The notes below the pieces were generated by a model, which made no database searches, was not told where the DNA came from, and worked only from the letters and a program-made list of their open reading frames with translations. The translations under genes were made by a program, and so were the position numbers. A stretch of 64,000 bases of DNA. Origin: Chloroflexota bacterium. GTDB taxonomy: Bacteria; Chloroflexota; Dormibacteria; Dormibacterales; Dormibacteraceae. Location of the stretch: assembly GCA_005882115.1 (NCBI GenBank), contig VBEG01000021.1, positions 89,498-153,497 on the forward strand, in the 5' to 3' direction. Shown here piece after piece: positions 40,819 to 49,580 of this stretch. Position 1 is the stretch's first letter. Every line of letters begins with the position of its first letter.

Positions 40819-43541
40819 TGGCACACACTAAGCCTCCCTTGGAGCTCGAGCTGACAGCGCGAACGATCCGCGGCGAACCCGTTCCCTACGAGGAGGCCAT
40901 CCGCGGCGAGTTTCGGCAGATCGACGTCGGGGATCCGTGGGGTCCGCCCTGGAGCACCACCTGGATTCACGTGCGCGGAAAGGTGCCGGACGAATGGGCC
41001 GGCCAAGACGTCGTCGCTTTGTTCGATCTCGGGTTCGAAGGGGCGACTGGATTCACCTGCGAGGCCCTCGCGTGGAAGGAGGGTAGGCCGTGGCGGGGAG
41101 TCGATCCAAATCACCGCCGGCTGCCGATCGACGGTCCCGAGGTCGACTTCTACCTGGAAGCGGCCGCCAACCCGACCGCGACAGAGGAGGGCGTCGAACC
41201 CGCCCCGTCGATGATCACGCTTCGCGAATCGCCTGAGCCGGCATTCGTCATTCGCCAGGCCGAGCTCGCCTTGTGGCGGGCCCCTTCGCCCAATGTGCAG
41301 AAGTTGGACACCGGCTCGCACGTCATCACCGCGGTCGGGCACGCGCACATCGACACCGCGTGGAAGTGGCCACTACGGGAGGGTGAGCGGAAGTGCGCAC
41401 GCAGCTGGTCGACGCAGCTGGAGCTGATGGAGGCGAACCCCGATTACATCTTCGCCTGCTCGCAGCCGGCGCAGTACGCCTGGATCAAGGCGTCGTACCC
41501 CGATCTCTACGTGCGGATCAAAGAGAAGGTGGCGAGCGGCCAGTGGGAGCCGATCGGCGCGATGTGGGTCGAGGCAGACTGCAACCTGCCGTCAGGTGAA
41601 GCGCTCGTGAGGCAGCTCATGCACGGCAAGCGCTTCTTCCTGGACGAGTTCGGTTACGAGACGAAGATCCTGTGGCTGCCCGACGTTTTTGGCTATCCGG
41701 GCAACCTTCCGCAGCTGATCAAGGAATCGGGCTGCGCATACTTCCTGACCCAGAAGTTGTCCTGGAACGACACCAACAAGCCAACGCATAACACGTTCCT
41801 GTGGGAGGGAATTGACGGATCCCGCGTGTTTACCCACTTTCCTCCGGCTGATACATACAACGGGGACTTCAGCCCGCAAGAGGTCGAGGCGAGCATGCGC
41901 AACTTCAAGGACGCCCCGCGCTCCAACCGCTCGCTGTACCTGTTCGGGTTCGGCGACGGTGGCGGCGGACCGACGGCGGAGATGATCGAGTCCGCGCATA
42001 CGCTCGGCGTAGACATCGGCCACGCCGCCGAGTTCTTCGAACGCGCGTCAGCGGAGGCGCACGACCTGGCGACCGTTCGCGGCGAGCTCTACTTCGAGCT
42101 CCACCGCGGCACCTACACGACCCAGTCGCGCACGAAACGCTTGAACCGCCTGGCGCAGAAGGCATTGCGCGAGGCTGAGATGTGGTCGGTCGCGAGTGAC
42201 CATCACTCCCCGAGCGAGCTGGACGCCCTGTGGAAGGCGCTACTCCTCAATCAGTTCCATGACATCCTTCCCGGCTCGAGCATCGACTGGGTGTACGAGC
42301 AGGCGGAGCGCGACCTCTCGGAGATTGCGTTCGCCGCGCTGCGGGTTGCGGCGCGCTCCTTCAAGGAGATCGCCGGCGATGGATATCGCGCCGCCGTCTT
42401 CAACGTCAATTCGCACCCGCGCCGCGAGGTGATCGAGTTCGGCCATCGCTTGCGGTTGGTGGAGGCGCCTTCTTGCGGGTGGGCCGTCCAGAAAGAGCTG
42501 TCGGTTCGCGACGAAGAGCGCGTTCGCGTTACGGACCGTGGTATGGAAAACAATCTCCTGCGGGTCCGCTGGGACGATCGCGGTTTGCTTGCCTCGGTCT
42601 GGGACAAGCAAGTGGAGCGCGAGGTGCTTGCCGGACCTGGCAACCTCCTGCAGATTCACAACGACAACCCCAAGAGATGGGACGCATGGGACATCGACTT
42701 CGCACACCGCGACTCGGTCGCCGAGCTGACTGCCCTGACCGAGCAAAGAATCGAGGAGCCCGGTGGGTTACGCGGTGCGGTGGCTTTTGGGCGCGAGTTT
42801 GGCCGGTCTCGGATCACCCAACGCATGGTCCTCGACGCGGGCTCCCGGGTTCTTCGCTTTGAATCCGAGGTGGACTGGCGGGAAGTGCACAAGTTGTTGA
42901 AGGTGGCCTTCCCCGTCACGGTGAGAGCGGACGATGCGACCTACGAGATCCAGTTCGGGCACCTGAAGCGACCAACGCACATGAACACCACGCAGGCGAG
43001 AGCGATGTTCGAGGTGTGCGCGCAGCGCTGGGCTGACCTTGGTGACGGCAGGTACGGCGTCGCCTTGCTCAACGATTCCAAGCATGGATACGATATCCAC
43101 GGCTCGACCATGCGGCTCTCGCTCCTGCGGGCGCCCACGCACCCAGACCCGACCGCCGACCAGGGCAAGCACTCCTTCACCTACGCCCTGATGCCGCATC
43201 CGGGAGATTTTCGTGGGGCGGGCGTGATCGAGGCCGCGGAGGATTTGAACGGGCCGCTCAGGGCGGTCTTCACAGAGCTTCCGGACGGGGAGGCTGAATC
43301 GCTGATTGCGGTCGACACGCGCCAGGTGATTGTGGAAGCGATCAAGCGAGCCGAGGACTCAGACGCTGTGATCGTCCGCCTTTACGAGGCTTGGGGCCGG
43401 CCATGCCGGGCGCACGTCACGACGACCCTGCCCGCTCGGCGCGTCACGCTATGCGATCTTCTCGAACGAGAGCGAGAGGAAACGTCCCTCGCGCTCGACT
43501 TCAGGCCGTTTCAGATCGTGACGCTGAAACTGGAACCGTAG
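40818..43541 (+). CDS. Alpha-mannosidase, glycoside hydrolase family 38
   Basis: About 907 residues. Zinc motif VGHAHIDTAWKW; nucleophile Asp in ILWLPDVFGYPGNLPQ; a later zinc His in LLLNQFHDILPGSSIDWVY. N-terminal beta domain with WGPPWSTTWIHVRGKVP and C-terminal beta domains to the end. Cytoplasmic; releases alpha-mannose. The start is uncertain: GTG 40788 or TTG 40818 or TTG 40836; TTG 40818 avoids overlap with the GNAT gene. Ends with a 41-base overlap with the convergent MFS gene. Confidence 0.93.
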   Translation: MAHTKPPLELELTARTIRGEPVPYEEAIRGEFRQIDVGDPWGPPWSTTWIHVRGKVPDEWAGQDVVALFDLGFEGATGFTCEALAWKEGRPWRGVDPNHRRLPIDGPEVDFYLEAAANPTATEEGVEPAPSMITLRESPEPAFVIRQAELALWRAPSPNVQKLDTGSHVITAVGHAHIDTAWKWPLREGERKCARSWSTQLELMEANPDYIFACSQPAQYAWIKASYPDLYVRIKEKVASGQWEPIGAMWVEADCNLPSGEALVRQLMHGKRFFLDEFGYETKILWLPDVFGYPGNLPQLIKESGCAYFLTQKLSWNDTNKPTHNTFLWEGIDGSRVFTHFPPADTYNGDFSPQEVEASMRNFKDAPRSNRSLYLFGFGDGGGGPTAEMIESAHTLGVDIGHAAEFFERASAEAHDLATVRGELYFELHRGTYTTQSRTKRLNRLAQKALREAEMWSVASDHHSPSELDALWKALLLNQFHDILPGSSIDWVYEQAERDLSEIAFAALRVAARSFKEIAGDGYRAAVFNVNSHPRREVIEFGHRLRLVEAPSCGWAVQKELSVRDEERVRVTDRGMENNLLRVRWDDRGLLASVWDKQVEREVLAGPGNLLQIHNDNPKRWDAWDIDFAHRDSVAELTALTEQRIEEPGGLRGAVAFGREFGRSRITQRMVLDAGSRVLRFESEVDWREVHKLLKVAFPVTVRADDATYEIQFGHLKRPTHMNTTQARAMFEVCAQRWADLGDGRYGVALLNDSKHGYDIHGSTMRLSLLRAPTHPDPTADQGKHSFTYALMPHPGDFRGAGVIEAAEDLNGPLRAVFTELPDGEAESLIAVDTRQVIVEAIKRAEDSDAVIVRLYEAWGRPCRAHVTTTLPARRVTLCDLLEREREETSLALDFRPFQIVTLKLEP

Positions 43542-44739
43542 GCGGGCCTCGGCGGACGCTCGGCGCGGCTGTCGTGAGTGCAGCGATCACAAGCATCCCG
43601 GCGCCGGTGATCACGCCGGTGGCCGCGGGGCCATACGTCTGGACCAGCAGTCCCGCGAGCAAAGCACCGATAGGCAGCGCGCCAAATGCGGTCAACGAAC
43701 CAACGCTGGAGACTCGAGCCATGAGCCGGTCGGGGATCAGCCGGAGGTAGATCGTGCCCGTGGACACGTTCCACACAGCGCCCATCATCCCCGCCGATCC
43801 GAGCAAGACGATCAGCAGGATCGGGTTGCTGACGATGCCGACCAGCGGGGTCAACGCTGCCCACAGCCACAGCGTCGACATGACGACGAGGTTCGATCTC
43901 GTGCGCTGCGAGATCCAGCCGCCGGCCACGGATCCGATGACGCCACCGACACCGAAACCCGCAAGCGCGATGCCGATCAGGGTGGCGGAGGCGCCACGAT
44001 TCCGTTCGGCGACGATCACGACGAGGATCACGATCTGGAAAAACGCGTTGGTCACAGACGCGGCCAGGTTGACGATCAGGATGTAGTGCTGGCCCAACAG
44101 CCAGTGGATTCCTTCGTTGATCTCAGCCAGGACGTGGTGGCGCTCCCCGGTGCGCGCCTCCTCGAATGGCGCGCGGATCAAGAGCAGGGTCACGAGGGAG
44201 ACCGCATAGGAGACGGCATCAGCCAGAAATGGCACCGTCTTGCCGACGTCGAACAGAAAACCGCCGATCGGGTTGCCGAGGAGGGAGGCCGCTCGGAGCC
44301 GCGCCTCGTTCTGGGACAGCGCTGCCGGATAGTGCACCGAGGGAACCACGATTCGAATCGCCGAGACCTCGCCGAGCCTGAAGAAGACGAACATCGTGCC
44401 CTCGATGAAGGCCACCACGGTGAGCTGCACGATGGTGAGCGCGCCGAGGTAGGCGGCAAGCGGCACGCTGCCCAGGGCGAGCAGGCGGATGACGTCGCAA
44501 GCGATCATCCAGCGCCGGCGATCGACTCGGTCCATCAACGCGCCGGCCGGGAGCTGGAAGAGGATGTACGGCAAGGTGCCGATGAACCCGACGATGCCGG
44601 CCGTCGCGGGAGATCCCGTCATCGCGAGCACGAGCAGTGGATATGCGATCTGGGACACGCGTGAGCCCAGGACCGAGACGGCCTGGCCGGCCCAGAGCAG
44701 CTGGAAGTCGCGGTTCGCCCGCAGGGGCGGCGTCCTCAC
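43501..44739 (-). CDS. MFS exporter (enterobactin/macrolide-exporter type)
   Basis: 412 residues, about 12 membrane helices. NRDFQLLWAGQAVSVLGSRVSQIAYPLL and AGALMDRVDRRRWMIACD are typical of the DHA3-type MFS (macrolide or siderophore exporters). GTG 44739 overlaps the azlD stop (GTGA), so it is co-transcribed with azlCD. Cargo unknown. Confidence 0.87.
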   Translation of the reverse strand: MRTPPLRANRDFQLLWAGQAVSVLGSRVSQIAYPLLVLAMTGSPATAGIVGFIGTLPYILFQLPAGALMDRVDRRRWMIACDVIRLLALGSVPLAAYLGALTIVQLTVVAFIEGTMFVFFRLGEVSAIRIVVPSVHYPAALSQNEARLRAASLLGNPIGGFLFDVGKTVPFLADAVSYAVSLVTLLLIRAPFEEARTGERHHVLAEINEGIHWLLGQHYILIVNLAASVTNAFFQIVILVVIVAERNRGASATLIGIALAGFGVGGVIGSVAGGWISQRTRSNLVVMSTLWLWAALTPLVGIVSNPILLIVLLGSAGMMGAVWNVSTGTIYLRLIPDRLMARVSSVGSLTAFGALPIGALLAGLLVQTYGPAATGVITGAGMLVIAALTTAAPSVRRGPPTVPVSASRSETA

Positions 44740-45035
44740 AAGAGGCGCAGAAGGGCCGCGGTCGCGGCGGCCAATACGATCACGACCAGAAACGGCGCGC
44801 GAAGAATCACCGCGACGACCGCGACCGCCAGCGCGGCCGCGCGCACGTCGAGCACGAGGTGCTGACCGGTGGCGAAGGTCTGCGTCGCGACAAGGGCCGC
44901 GAGCAGGGCGATAGGGATGAGCGGCACAGTGCGCTGAACGCGCGGGTTCTGCAGCCAGCGCTGTGGCAGGGAAAGCCCCGCAAGCTTTAGCGCGTAGCAC
45001 GCCGCCGACGCAACAAGAATGCCTGGCCAGGTCAT
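44736..45035 (-). CDS. azlD: AzlD-type branched-chain amino acid exporter small subunit
   Basis: 99 residues with three to four membrane helices; ACYALKLAGLSLP and NPRVQRTVPLIPIALLAALVATQTF match AzlD. It pairs with AzlC to export branched-chain amino acids or analogues. ATG 45035 overlaps the azlC stop (ATGA). Confidence 0.88.
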   Translation of the reverse strand: MTWPGILVASAACYALKLAGLSLPQRWLQNPRVQRTVPLIPIALLAALVATQTFATGQHLVLDVRAAALAVAVVAVILRAPFLVVIVLAAATAALLRLL

Positions 45036-45757
45036 CTGCGAAACGCGCCGAAGAGAGCGACGAGAACGGCCACAATCAGCAGCGGCACGCCCGCCGGGAC
45101 GAAAGGCAGAACGGCGATGGCGACGACGGCGGCGGCGATCGCGAGGGCAAGCGGCTCGCGAGCGCGCAGCCTCGGTGCCAGCAGGGCGAGGAACGCGGCA
45201 GGCGGAGCGGCGTCGAGGCCGAGAACCTTGGGATTCGAGAGCGCGTGGGTGGCGAGGGCGCCGATGAGCGTCCCCGTGTTCCAGAAGACGAAAAGCACGA
45301 CTCCCGTCGCCCAGAACGCGAAGCGTCCCGAGAGTGGGTCGTCGCGCGCGATGGCCATCGCGGTCGTCTCGTCGATCACGAACTGCGAGGCGAGCGCCCG
45401 GCGCCAGCCGCGAACGGCGAGGAGCGTGGAAAGCCTCAGGCCGTAGAGCGTGTTGCGCGATCCGAGCAGGCCCGCCGCCAGCGCGCCGGCCCATATGCTC
45501 CCTCCCGCGCCGACAACCCCGACGAGCGCGAACTGCGAAGCGCCCGTGAACATGAGCAGCGACAGCGCGCAAGTCTGTATGAGGGAGAGGCCCGCGGCGG
45601 TCGATATCGCGCCGAAGGAGATCGCATAGGCGCCGCTCGCGAGCGCGATGCCAAGGGCATCGCGAAGGATCCCCCTCCGGGGATCAGCCGATCTTCTTTC
45701 CGTCGGGCCCGACGACGTTCCATAGCGCGCCGAAGTTGTTGACGGCCTGTCCGGTGG
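45032..45757 (-). CDS. azlC: AzlC-family branched-chain amino acid exporter large subunit
   Basis: About 241 residues by the first canonical start, ATG 45757. AzlC core: ILRDALGIALASGAYAISFGAI, LLMFTGASQFALVGVVGAGGS, LGSRNTLYGLRLS and SQFVIDETTAMAI. The ATG lies 73 bases inside the upstream lipoprotein gene, and its first about 20 residues look like shadow sequence. A strong GGAGGGGG at about 45676-45683 sits just before the conserved part but no ATG, GTG or TTG follows in this frame, so a non-standard start is possible. Confidence 0.85.
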   Translation of the reverse strand, partial: PPDRPSTTSARYGTSSGPTERRSADPRRGILRDALGIALASGAYAISFGAISTAAGLSLIQTCALSLLMFTGASQFALVGVVGAGGSIWAGALAAGLLGSRNTLYGLRLSTLLAVRGWRRALASQFVIDETTAMAIARDDPLSGRFAFWATGVVLFVFWNTGTLIGALATHALSNPKVLGLDAAPPAAFLALLAPRLRAREPLALAIAAAVVAIAVLPFVPAGVPLLIVAVLVALFGAFRR

Positions 45758-46145
45758 CATCCCCGGGATTGTGATCGGTGACAACGTAGTAGAGCGGATG
45801 GCCGGCGTAGGTGACCTCGGTCGTGCCGTCGGTGCGCTTGGTAGTGCCAAGCAACGAGGCGTTCGCGCCGGCGCCCGCCTTTGGTGCGCCTTCGGTCAGC
45901 AGCGGCGGCCAGTAGGTCGCGCACGATCCGTAACACGTCGACGACGTTCCGGTGTCGGCCTGGAACAGATACAGCGTTCGCCCGCTCCGGTCGACGAGGA
46001 TCATGCCGAGCTTGCCGTTGTTGGCGACCGCGACGGTGGCCGTCGTGGTCACCGCAGTCGGCGACGCCGACGTCGTAGATGAGGCAGGTGTGCCGCCACA
46101 CGAGACGATGGCGGCGATCGCCAGAACCATCAGCGCCTTGCGCAC
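45684..46145 (-). CDS. Lipoprotein with COG4315-type repeats
   Basis: 153 residues. Signal MRKALMVLAIAAIVSC with lipobox Cys16, then a Thr/Ser-rich linker. Two repeats of the Lipoprotein_15 family: GMILVDRSGRTLYLFQADTG and VTYAGHPLYYVVTDHNPGD, with CYGSCATYWPPL between them. Function of the family is not established. Directly upstream of azlC. Confidence 0.88.
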   Translation of the reverse strand: MRKALMVLAIAAIVSCGGTPASSTTSASPTAVTTTATVAVANNGKLGMILVDRSGRTLYLFQADTGTSSTCYGSCATYWPPLLTEGAPKAGAGANASLLGTTKRTDGTTEVTYAGHPLYYVVTDHNPGDATGQAVNNFGALWNVVGPDGKKIG

Positions 46146-46166
46146 GCCGGAAGATACGGAGCTGAG

Positions 46167-47285
46167 TTACTGGTCCGGCCCGGGTGGCATCCCGAACATC
46201 ACCATCGGTCCGACGGTGACGATCGTCTGATCCTCGGTCTTGACAAGCTGCCAGCCTCCCTCGTGGACCATGCGATGGTGCCTCCGACATAGCAGCACCA
46301 GGTTGTCCAGGTTGGTCTCGCCGCCGTCGATCCAGTGCACCAGGTGATGCCCATCGCACATCGAGGCCGACCGTTCGCAACCTGGCCATCGGCAGCTTCC
46401 ATCGCGAGCCTTCAATGCCCGACTCAATCCGCCGGAGACCACACGCTTCGAGCGACCCACATCAATCGTCACGGACTCCTGGCTGAGCAGGACGCGGGTC
46501 ACGCTGCAGTCGCATGCCATGCGCTGGACTGAAGTTGAGGAGATAGGGAGCGAGAACTCCATCTCCGCGGCAGTGGCGCCGGCCAGACCCTTCAGGGTCT
46601 CGATGGTTGCGGTGACCTGGATGTTGGCCGGCTTGCCCCCACCAGCCAGCTCGACAATGGCGTCGGCGTAGCGCTGCTCACGATTGCGGTCGTCGTGTTC
46701 GCCCGACGGTCGGGCCAGCGGCTCCAGCGCCGTCCGCACCGCCGCGCCGCCAACCGGGTCGAGGAGACCGCTGATGAGAAGGCAGCCATCCTCGGCTGTG
46801 CTCATACGCAGGCTGCGCTCCTCGGCCAGCCTCTCCTGGGCGTCGGCGTAAGCCTTGGCATCGACCGCGTGCCTGTAGTGCAAGCACTTGTAGTGGAACT
46901 TGCCGGGTGAGTTGAGCTTCGCCAGCTGCAGCAGCCTGTCCTCGTCGAAGGCCTCACCGACCGCCTCCGCGGTCCGCGCCATCACGGCGAGATGGGCGAA
47001 TCCGATCTCCCCCGACTCCATCGTCTGAGCTGACCGGCCCAGGTTCGCAAGCCGGTCGCCGACCGTGAGCCGGTCGGCGGCCGCGTTGGAGGTCATCCGG
47101 CAGTTGAAGCGGATCCAGTCCAACGCGCTGTTGGAGCCTTCGTCATCCCAGAAAGTGGTCTTGGCAAAAGTCGCCGCCGCCTGGGAGAACCTCAGCTCGA
47201 GCCGGTCGATCTCCTGGCGGAGGCCAACCAGCTCAAGTGCGAGCTTGGCGCCATCGGATGCGCTGCGGATGACCGAGTCGAGCAC
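46167..47285 (-). CDS. DUF222-HNH endonuclease family protein
   Basis: 372 residues. N-terminal DUF222 (about 10-260) and C-terminal HNH: RDGSCRWPGCERSASMCDGHHLVHWIDGG and NLVLLCRRHHRMVHEGGW, with all Cys and His ligands. Members are common, often in many copies, in Actinomycetota; role uncertain, possibly mobile or defence-linked. GTG start at 47285. Alone in its transcript. Confidence 0.92.
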   Translation of the reverse strand: MLDSVIRSASDGAKLALELVGLRQEIDRLELRFSQAAATFAKTTFWDDEGSNSALDWIRFNCRMTSNAAADRLTVGDRLANLGRSAQTMESGEIGFAHLAVMARTAEAVGEAFDEDRLLQLAKLNSPGKFHYKCLHYRHAVDAKAYADAQERLAEERSLRMSTAEDGCLLISGLLDPVGGAAVRTALEPLARPSGEHDDRNREQRYADAIVELAGGGKPANIQVTATIETLKGLAGATAAEMEFSLPISSTSVQRMACDCSVTRVLLSQESVTIDVGRSKRVVSGGLSRALKARDGSCRWPGCERSASMCDGHHLVHWIDGGETNLDNLVLLCRRHHRMVHEGGWQLVKTEDQTIVTVGPMVMFGMPPGPDQ

Positions 47286-47344
47286 GCGATCAATCTACGA
47301 ACATAAGTACGCCAGGACAATGCTCTTAACAGGCGAAAATTCAC

Positions 47345-48112
47345 CTACTCGGGCGTTACGTACGCCGCCGTCAGGCCGCCATCGACCATGAACGTCGCTC
47401 CGTTGACGTAGCTCGACTCGTCGCTCGCGAGGAACAGGGCGGCGTTCGCGATCTCTCGCGCCTTCGCCAGTCGTCCCATCGGCAGATGGACGCGGCGACG
47501 CTGATAAGCCCCCGGGTCCTCGTTGAAGATCCGCATCAACAGCGGCGTCTCCACCGGCCCCGGGCACAGCGCGTTCACCCGCACCCCTTGGCGCGCGAAC
47601 TGCACCGCGAGCTCGCGGCTCATCGAAAGAACCGCGCCCTTCGAGGCCGTGTAAGCAATCTGCGAGGTCGCCGCGCCGAGGATCGCCACGAACGACGCCA
47701 CGTTGATCACCGACCCGCCTCCCGCCTTCAGCAGGTGGGGGATGCCGTACTTGCAACAGAGAAAGACGCCCTTGGCATTCACCGCCTGGACTCGATCCCA
47801 CGCGTCCGGCTCGGTGACGAGGATCGAGTCGTCGTCGGGCGGCATGATGCCCGCGTTGTTGTAGATCACATTGATCTGCCCGTAGCGCTTTGCTGTCTCC
47901 TCGAACATCGCCTGCACGCTCTCCGGATCGCTGACGTCAGCGGCGAAGAAGAACGCCTCGCGGCACTCGGACGCCGTCTTTTCCCCCGCCTCGCGGCCCA
48001 CGTCCGCGACGCAAACACGCGCGCCCTCGGACGAGAACAGCAGCGCGGCTTCGCGCCCGATCCCGCCAGCGGCACCGGTGATGACGGCGACTTTGCCGTC
48101 GAGTCGACCCAC
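47345..48112 (-). CDS. Short-chain dehydrogenase/reductase
   Basis: 255 residues. Classical SDR: AVITGAAGGIGREAA (TGxxxGIG), NNAGIM, S in VINVASFVAILGA, YTASKGAV (YxxxK) and PGPVETPL. NAD(H) preference is likely because Asp follows the second strand (VCVADVG). GTG start is two bases after the GS-like stop. Last gene of the three-gene permease-ligase-SDR arm, so probably oxidises an intermediate of the amine pathway. Confidence 0.93.
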   Translation of the reverse strand: MGRLDGKVAVITGAAGGIGREAALLFSSEGARVCVADVGREAGEKTASECREAFFFAADVSDPESVQAMFEETAKRYGQINVIYNNAGIMPPDDDSILVTEPDAWDRVQAVNAKGVFLCCKYGIPHLLKAGGGSVINVASFVAILGAATSQIAYTASKGAVLSMSRELAVQFARQGVRVNALCPGPVETPLLMRIFNEDPGAYQRRRVHLPMGRLAKAREIANAALFLASDESSYVNGATFMVDGGLTAAYVTPE

Positions 48113-48114
48113 TC

Positions 48115-49491
48115 CTAGCCGCGCTCGAAGAGCCGCTCGCGCTCGTAGTTCGTCACGACTTTGTCGAAAAGCGACTGCTCTGTGCGTGCGTAGTTCAGGT
48201 AGTGGTCGATCACGTCGTCGCCGAACGCGGCACGGGCCATGCTTCCGCTTTCCAGGTTGCCGATCGCCTCGCGCAGCGAGCCCGGGAAGCGCTGCACGTC
48301 CGACTCGTACGCGTTGCCCTTGAACTCTGGGGGCAGCTTCAGCTTCTCCTCGATGCCGCGCAAACCGGCGGCGAGGAGCGCCGCGAAGCACAGGTAGGCG
48401 TTGACGTCCGCGCCCGGGATCCGCGACTCGGTTCGCAGGTGCTGGCCGTGACCCACGATGCGGAACCCACACGTCCGGTTGTCGTGGCCCCACGCCAGCG
48501 TGGTGGGCGCCCAGCTGCCGGCGGCGTATCGCTTGTACGAGTTGATGTTGGGCGCGAGAAAGATCGCCAGCTCCGACGCATACGCGATGTGGCCTGACAG
48601 ATACTGCTTGAACACGTCGGACTCGCCGTCGAACATGTTCCGCGTGTCCTTCCACAGGCTCGAGTGGACGTGGCACGAGCTGCCGATCCACCGGTGGTCG
48701 GGCTTGGCCATGAACGTCACAGAGCAGCCGGCCTGGTGCGCCATCTCCTTGATCCCGTTCTTGTAGATGACGTGGTTGTCGGCCATCGACACCGCGTCCG
48801 AGAAGCGGAAGTTGATCTCCTGCTGACCCGGCCACGCCTCCCCCTTCGAGCTCTCGACCGGGATGCCCGCCCCCTTCATCCCCTTACGTACGGCGCGCAG
48901 GAAGGGCTCGTCGTAGGTCGTGGCGAGGATGTGGTAGTCGAGGATGTAGGGCACCGACGGCGTCAGGTCGATGTAGTGCTTGGCGTGCGCTTCGGCGAAC
49001 GTCTCCTTGAGCAGGAAGAACTCGAGCTCCGAGCCGAACATGGGCTCGAAGCCCAGCGCGCGGGCCCGCTCAACCTGCGCGCGCAGTACCTGACGCGGCG
49101 AGGGGCGGACTGGCTTACCGTCGTGCCAGGCCACGTCGCACAGCACCAGCGCGGTGGCGTCGAGCCAGGGGATGCGCCGCAGCGACGCGAAGTCGGGCAC
49201 CAGGTCGAAGTCGCCGTAGCCGGACTCCCAGTTGGCCATCTGGTAGCCCGGGATCGGGTCCATCTCCATGTCCAGCGCGAGCAGGTAGTTGCACCCCTCG
49301 ACCGACTCCCCATGGGCCGCGGATTCCATGAAGTACTCGGCGTCGACACGCTTGCCCATCAGGCGGCCCTGCATGTCGGTGAACGCGACGACGACGGTGT
49401 CGATGAAGCCTTTCTCGACTTCGGAGGCGAGCTGGTCCTTGCTGAGCGCCGGCTCGCGATCGGGCCGCGCCACCTTGTCCTTGGTCAGCAT
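48115..49491 (-). CDS. Glutamine-synthetase-like gamma-glutamyl-amine ligase (first)
   Basis: About 458 residues. GS catalytic domain: GSELEFFLL, EINFRF (WPGQQEINFRFSDAV), SSCHVHSSLW, PNINSYKRY and CGFRIVG. The N-terminal beta-grasp is present. This group (PuuA, GlnA3/GlnA4, IpuC types) joins glutamate to amines rather than to ammonia; the neighbouring ethanolamine-permease-like gene favours an amine or amino-alcohol substrate. ATG 49491 has GGAGG ten bases upstream. It is followed at once by the SDR. Confidence 0.87.
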   Translation of the reverse strand: MLTKDKVARPDREPALSKDQLASEVEKGFIDTVVVAFTDMQGRLMGKRVDAEYFMESAAHGESVEGCNYLLALDMEMDPIPGYQMANWESGYGDFDLVPDFASLRRIPWLDATALVLCDVAWHDGKPVRPSPRQVLRAQVERARALGFEPMFGSELEFFLLKETFAEAHAKHYIDLTPSVPYILDYHILATTYDEPFLRAVRKGMKGAGIPVESSKGEAWPGQQEINFRFSDAVSMADNHVIYKNGIKEMAHQAGCSVTFMAKPDHRWIGSSCHVHSSLWKDTRNMFDGESDVFKQYLSGHIAYASELAIFLAPNINSYKRYAAGSWAPTTLAWGHDNRTCGFRIVGHGQHLRTESRIPGADVNAYLCFAALLAAGLRGIEEKLKLPPEFKGNAYESDVQRFPGSLREAIGNLESGSMARAAFGDDVIDHYLNYARTEQSLFDKVVTNYERERLFERG

Positions 49492-49580
49492 CTCGACACC
49501 ACCTCCAGGGTCCACATCAAAACAAGTGCTGGTGAGCGCTCTCGCGCGCCCACCAGCTTAGGTTCGAATCGATGACTGAG

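Noticed and set aside
48113-48835. N-terminal extension of the SDR gene to 496 codons.
   Set aside because: It overlaps the GS-like gene in another frame and has shadow composition; the SDR fold starts at GTG 48112.
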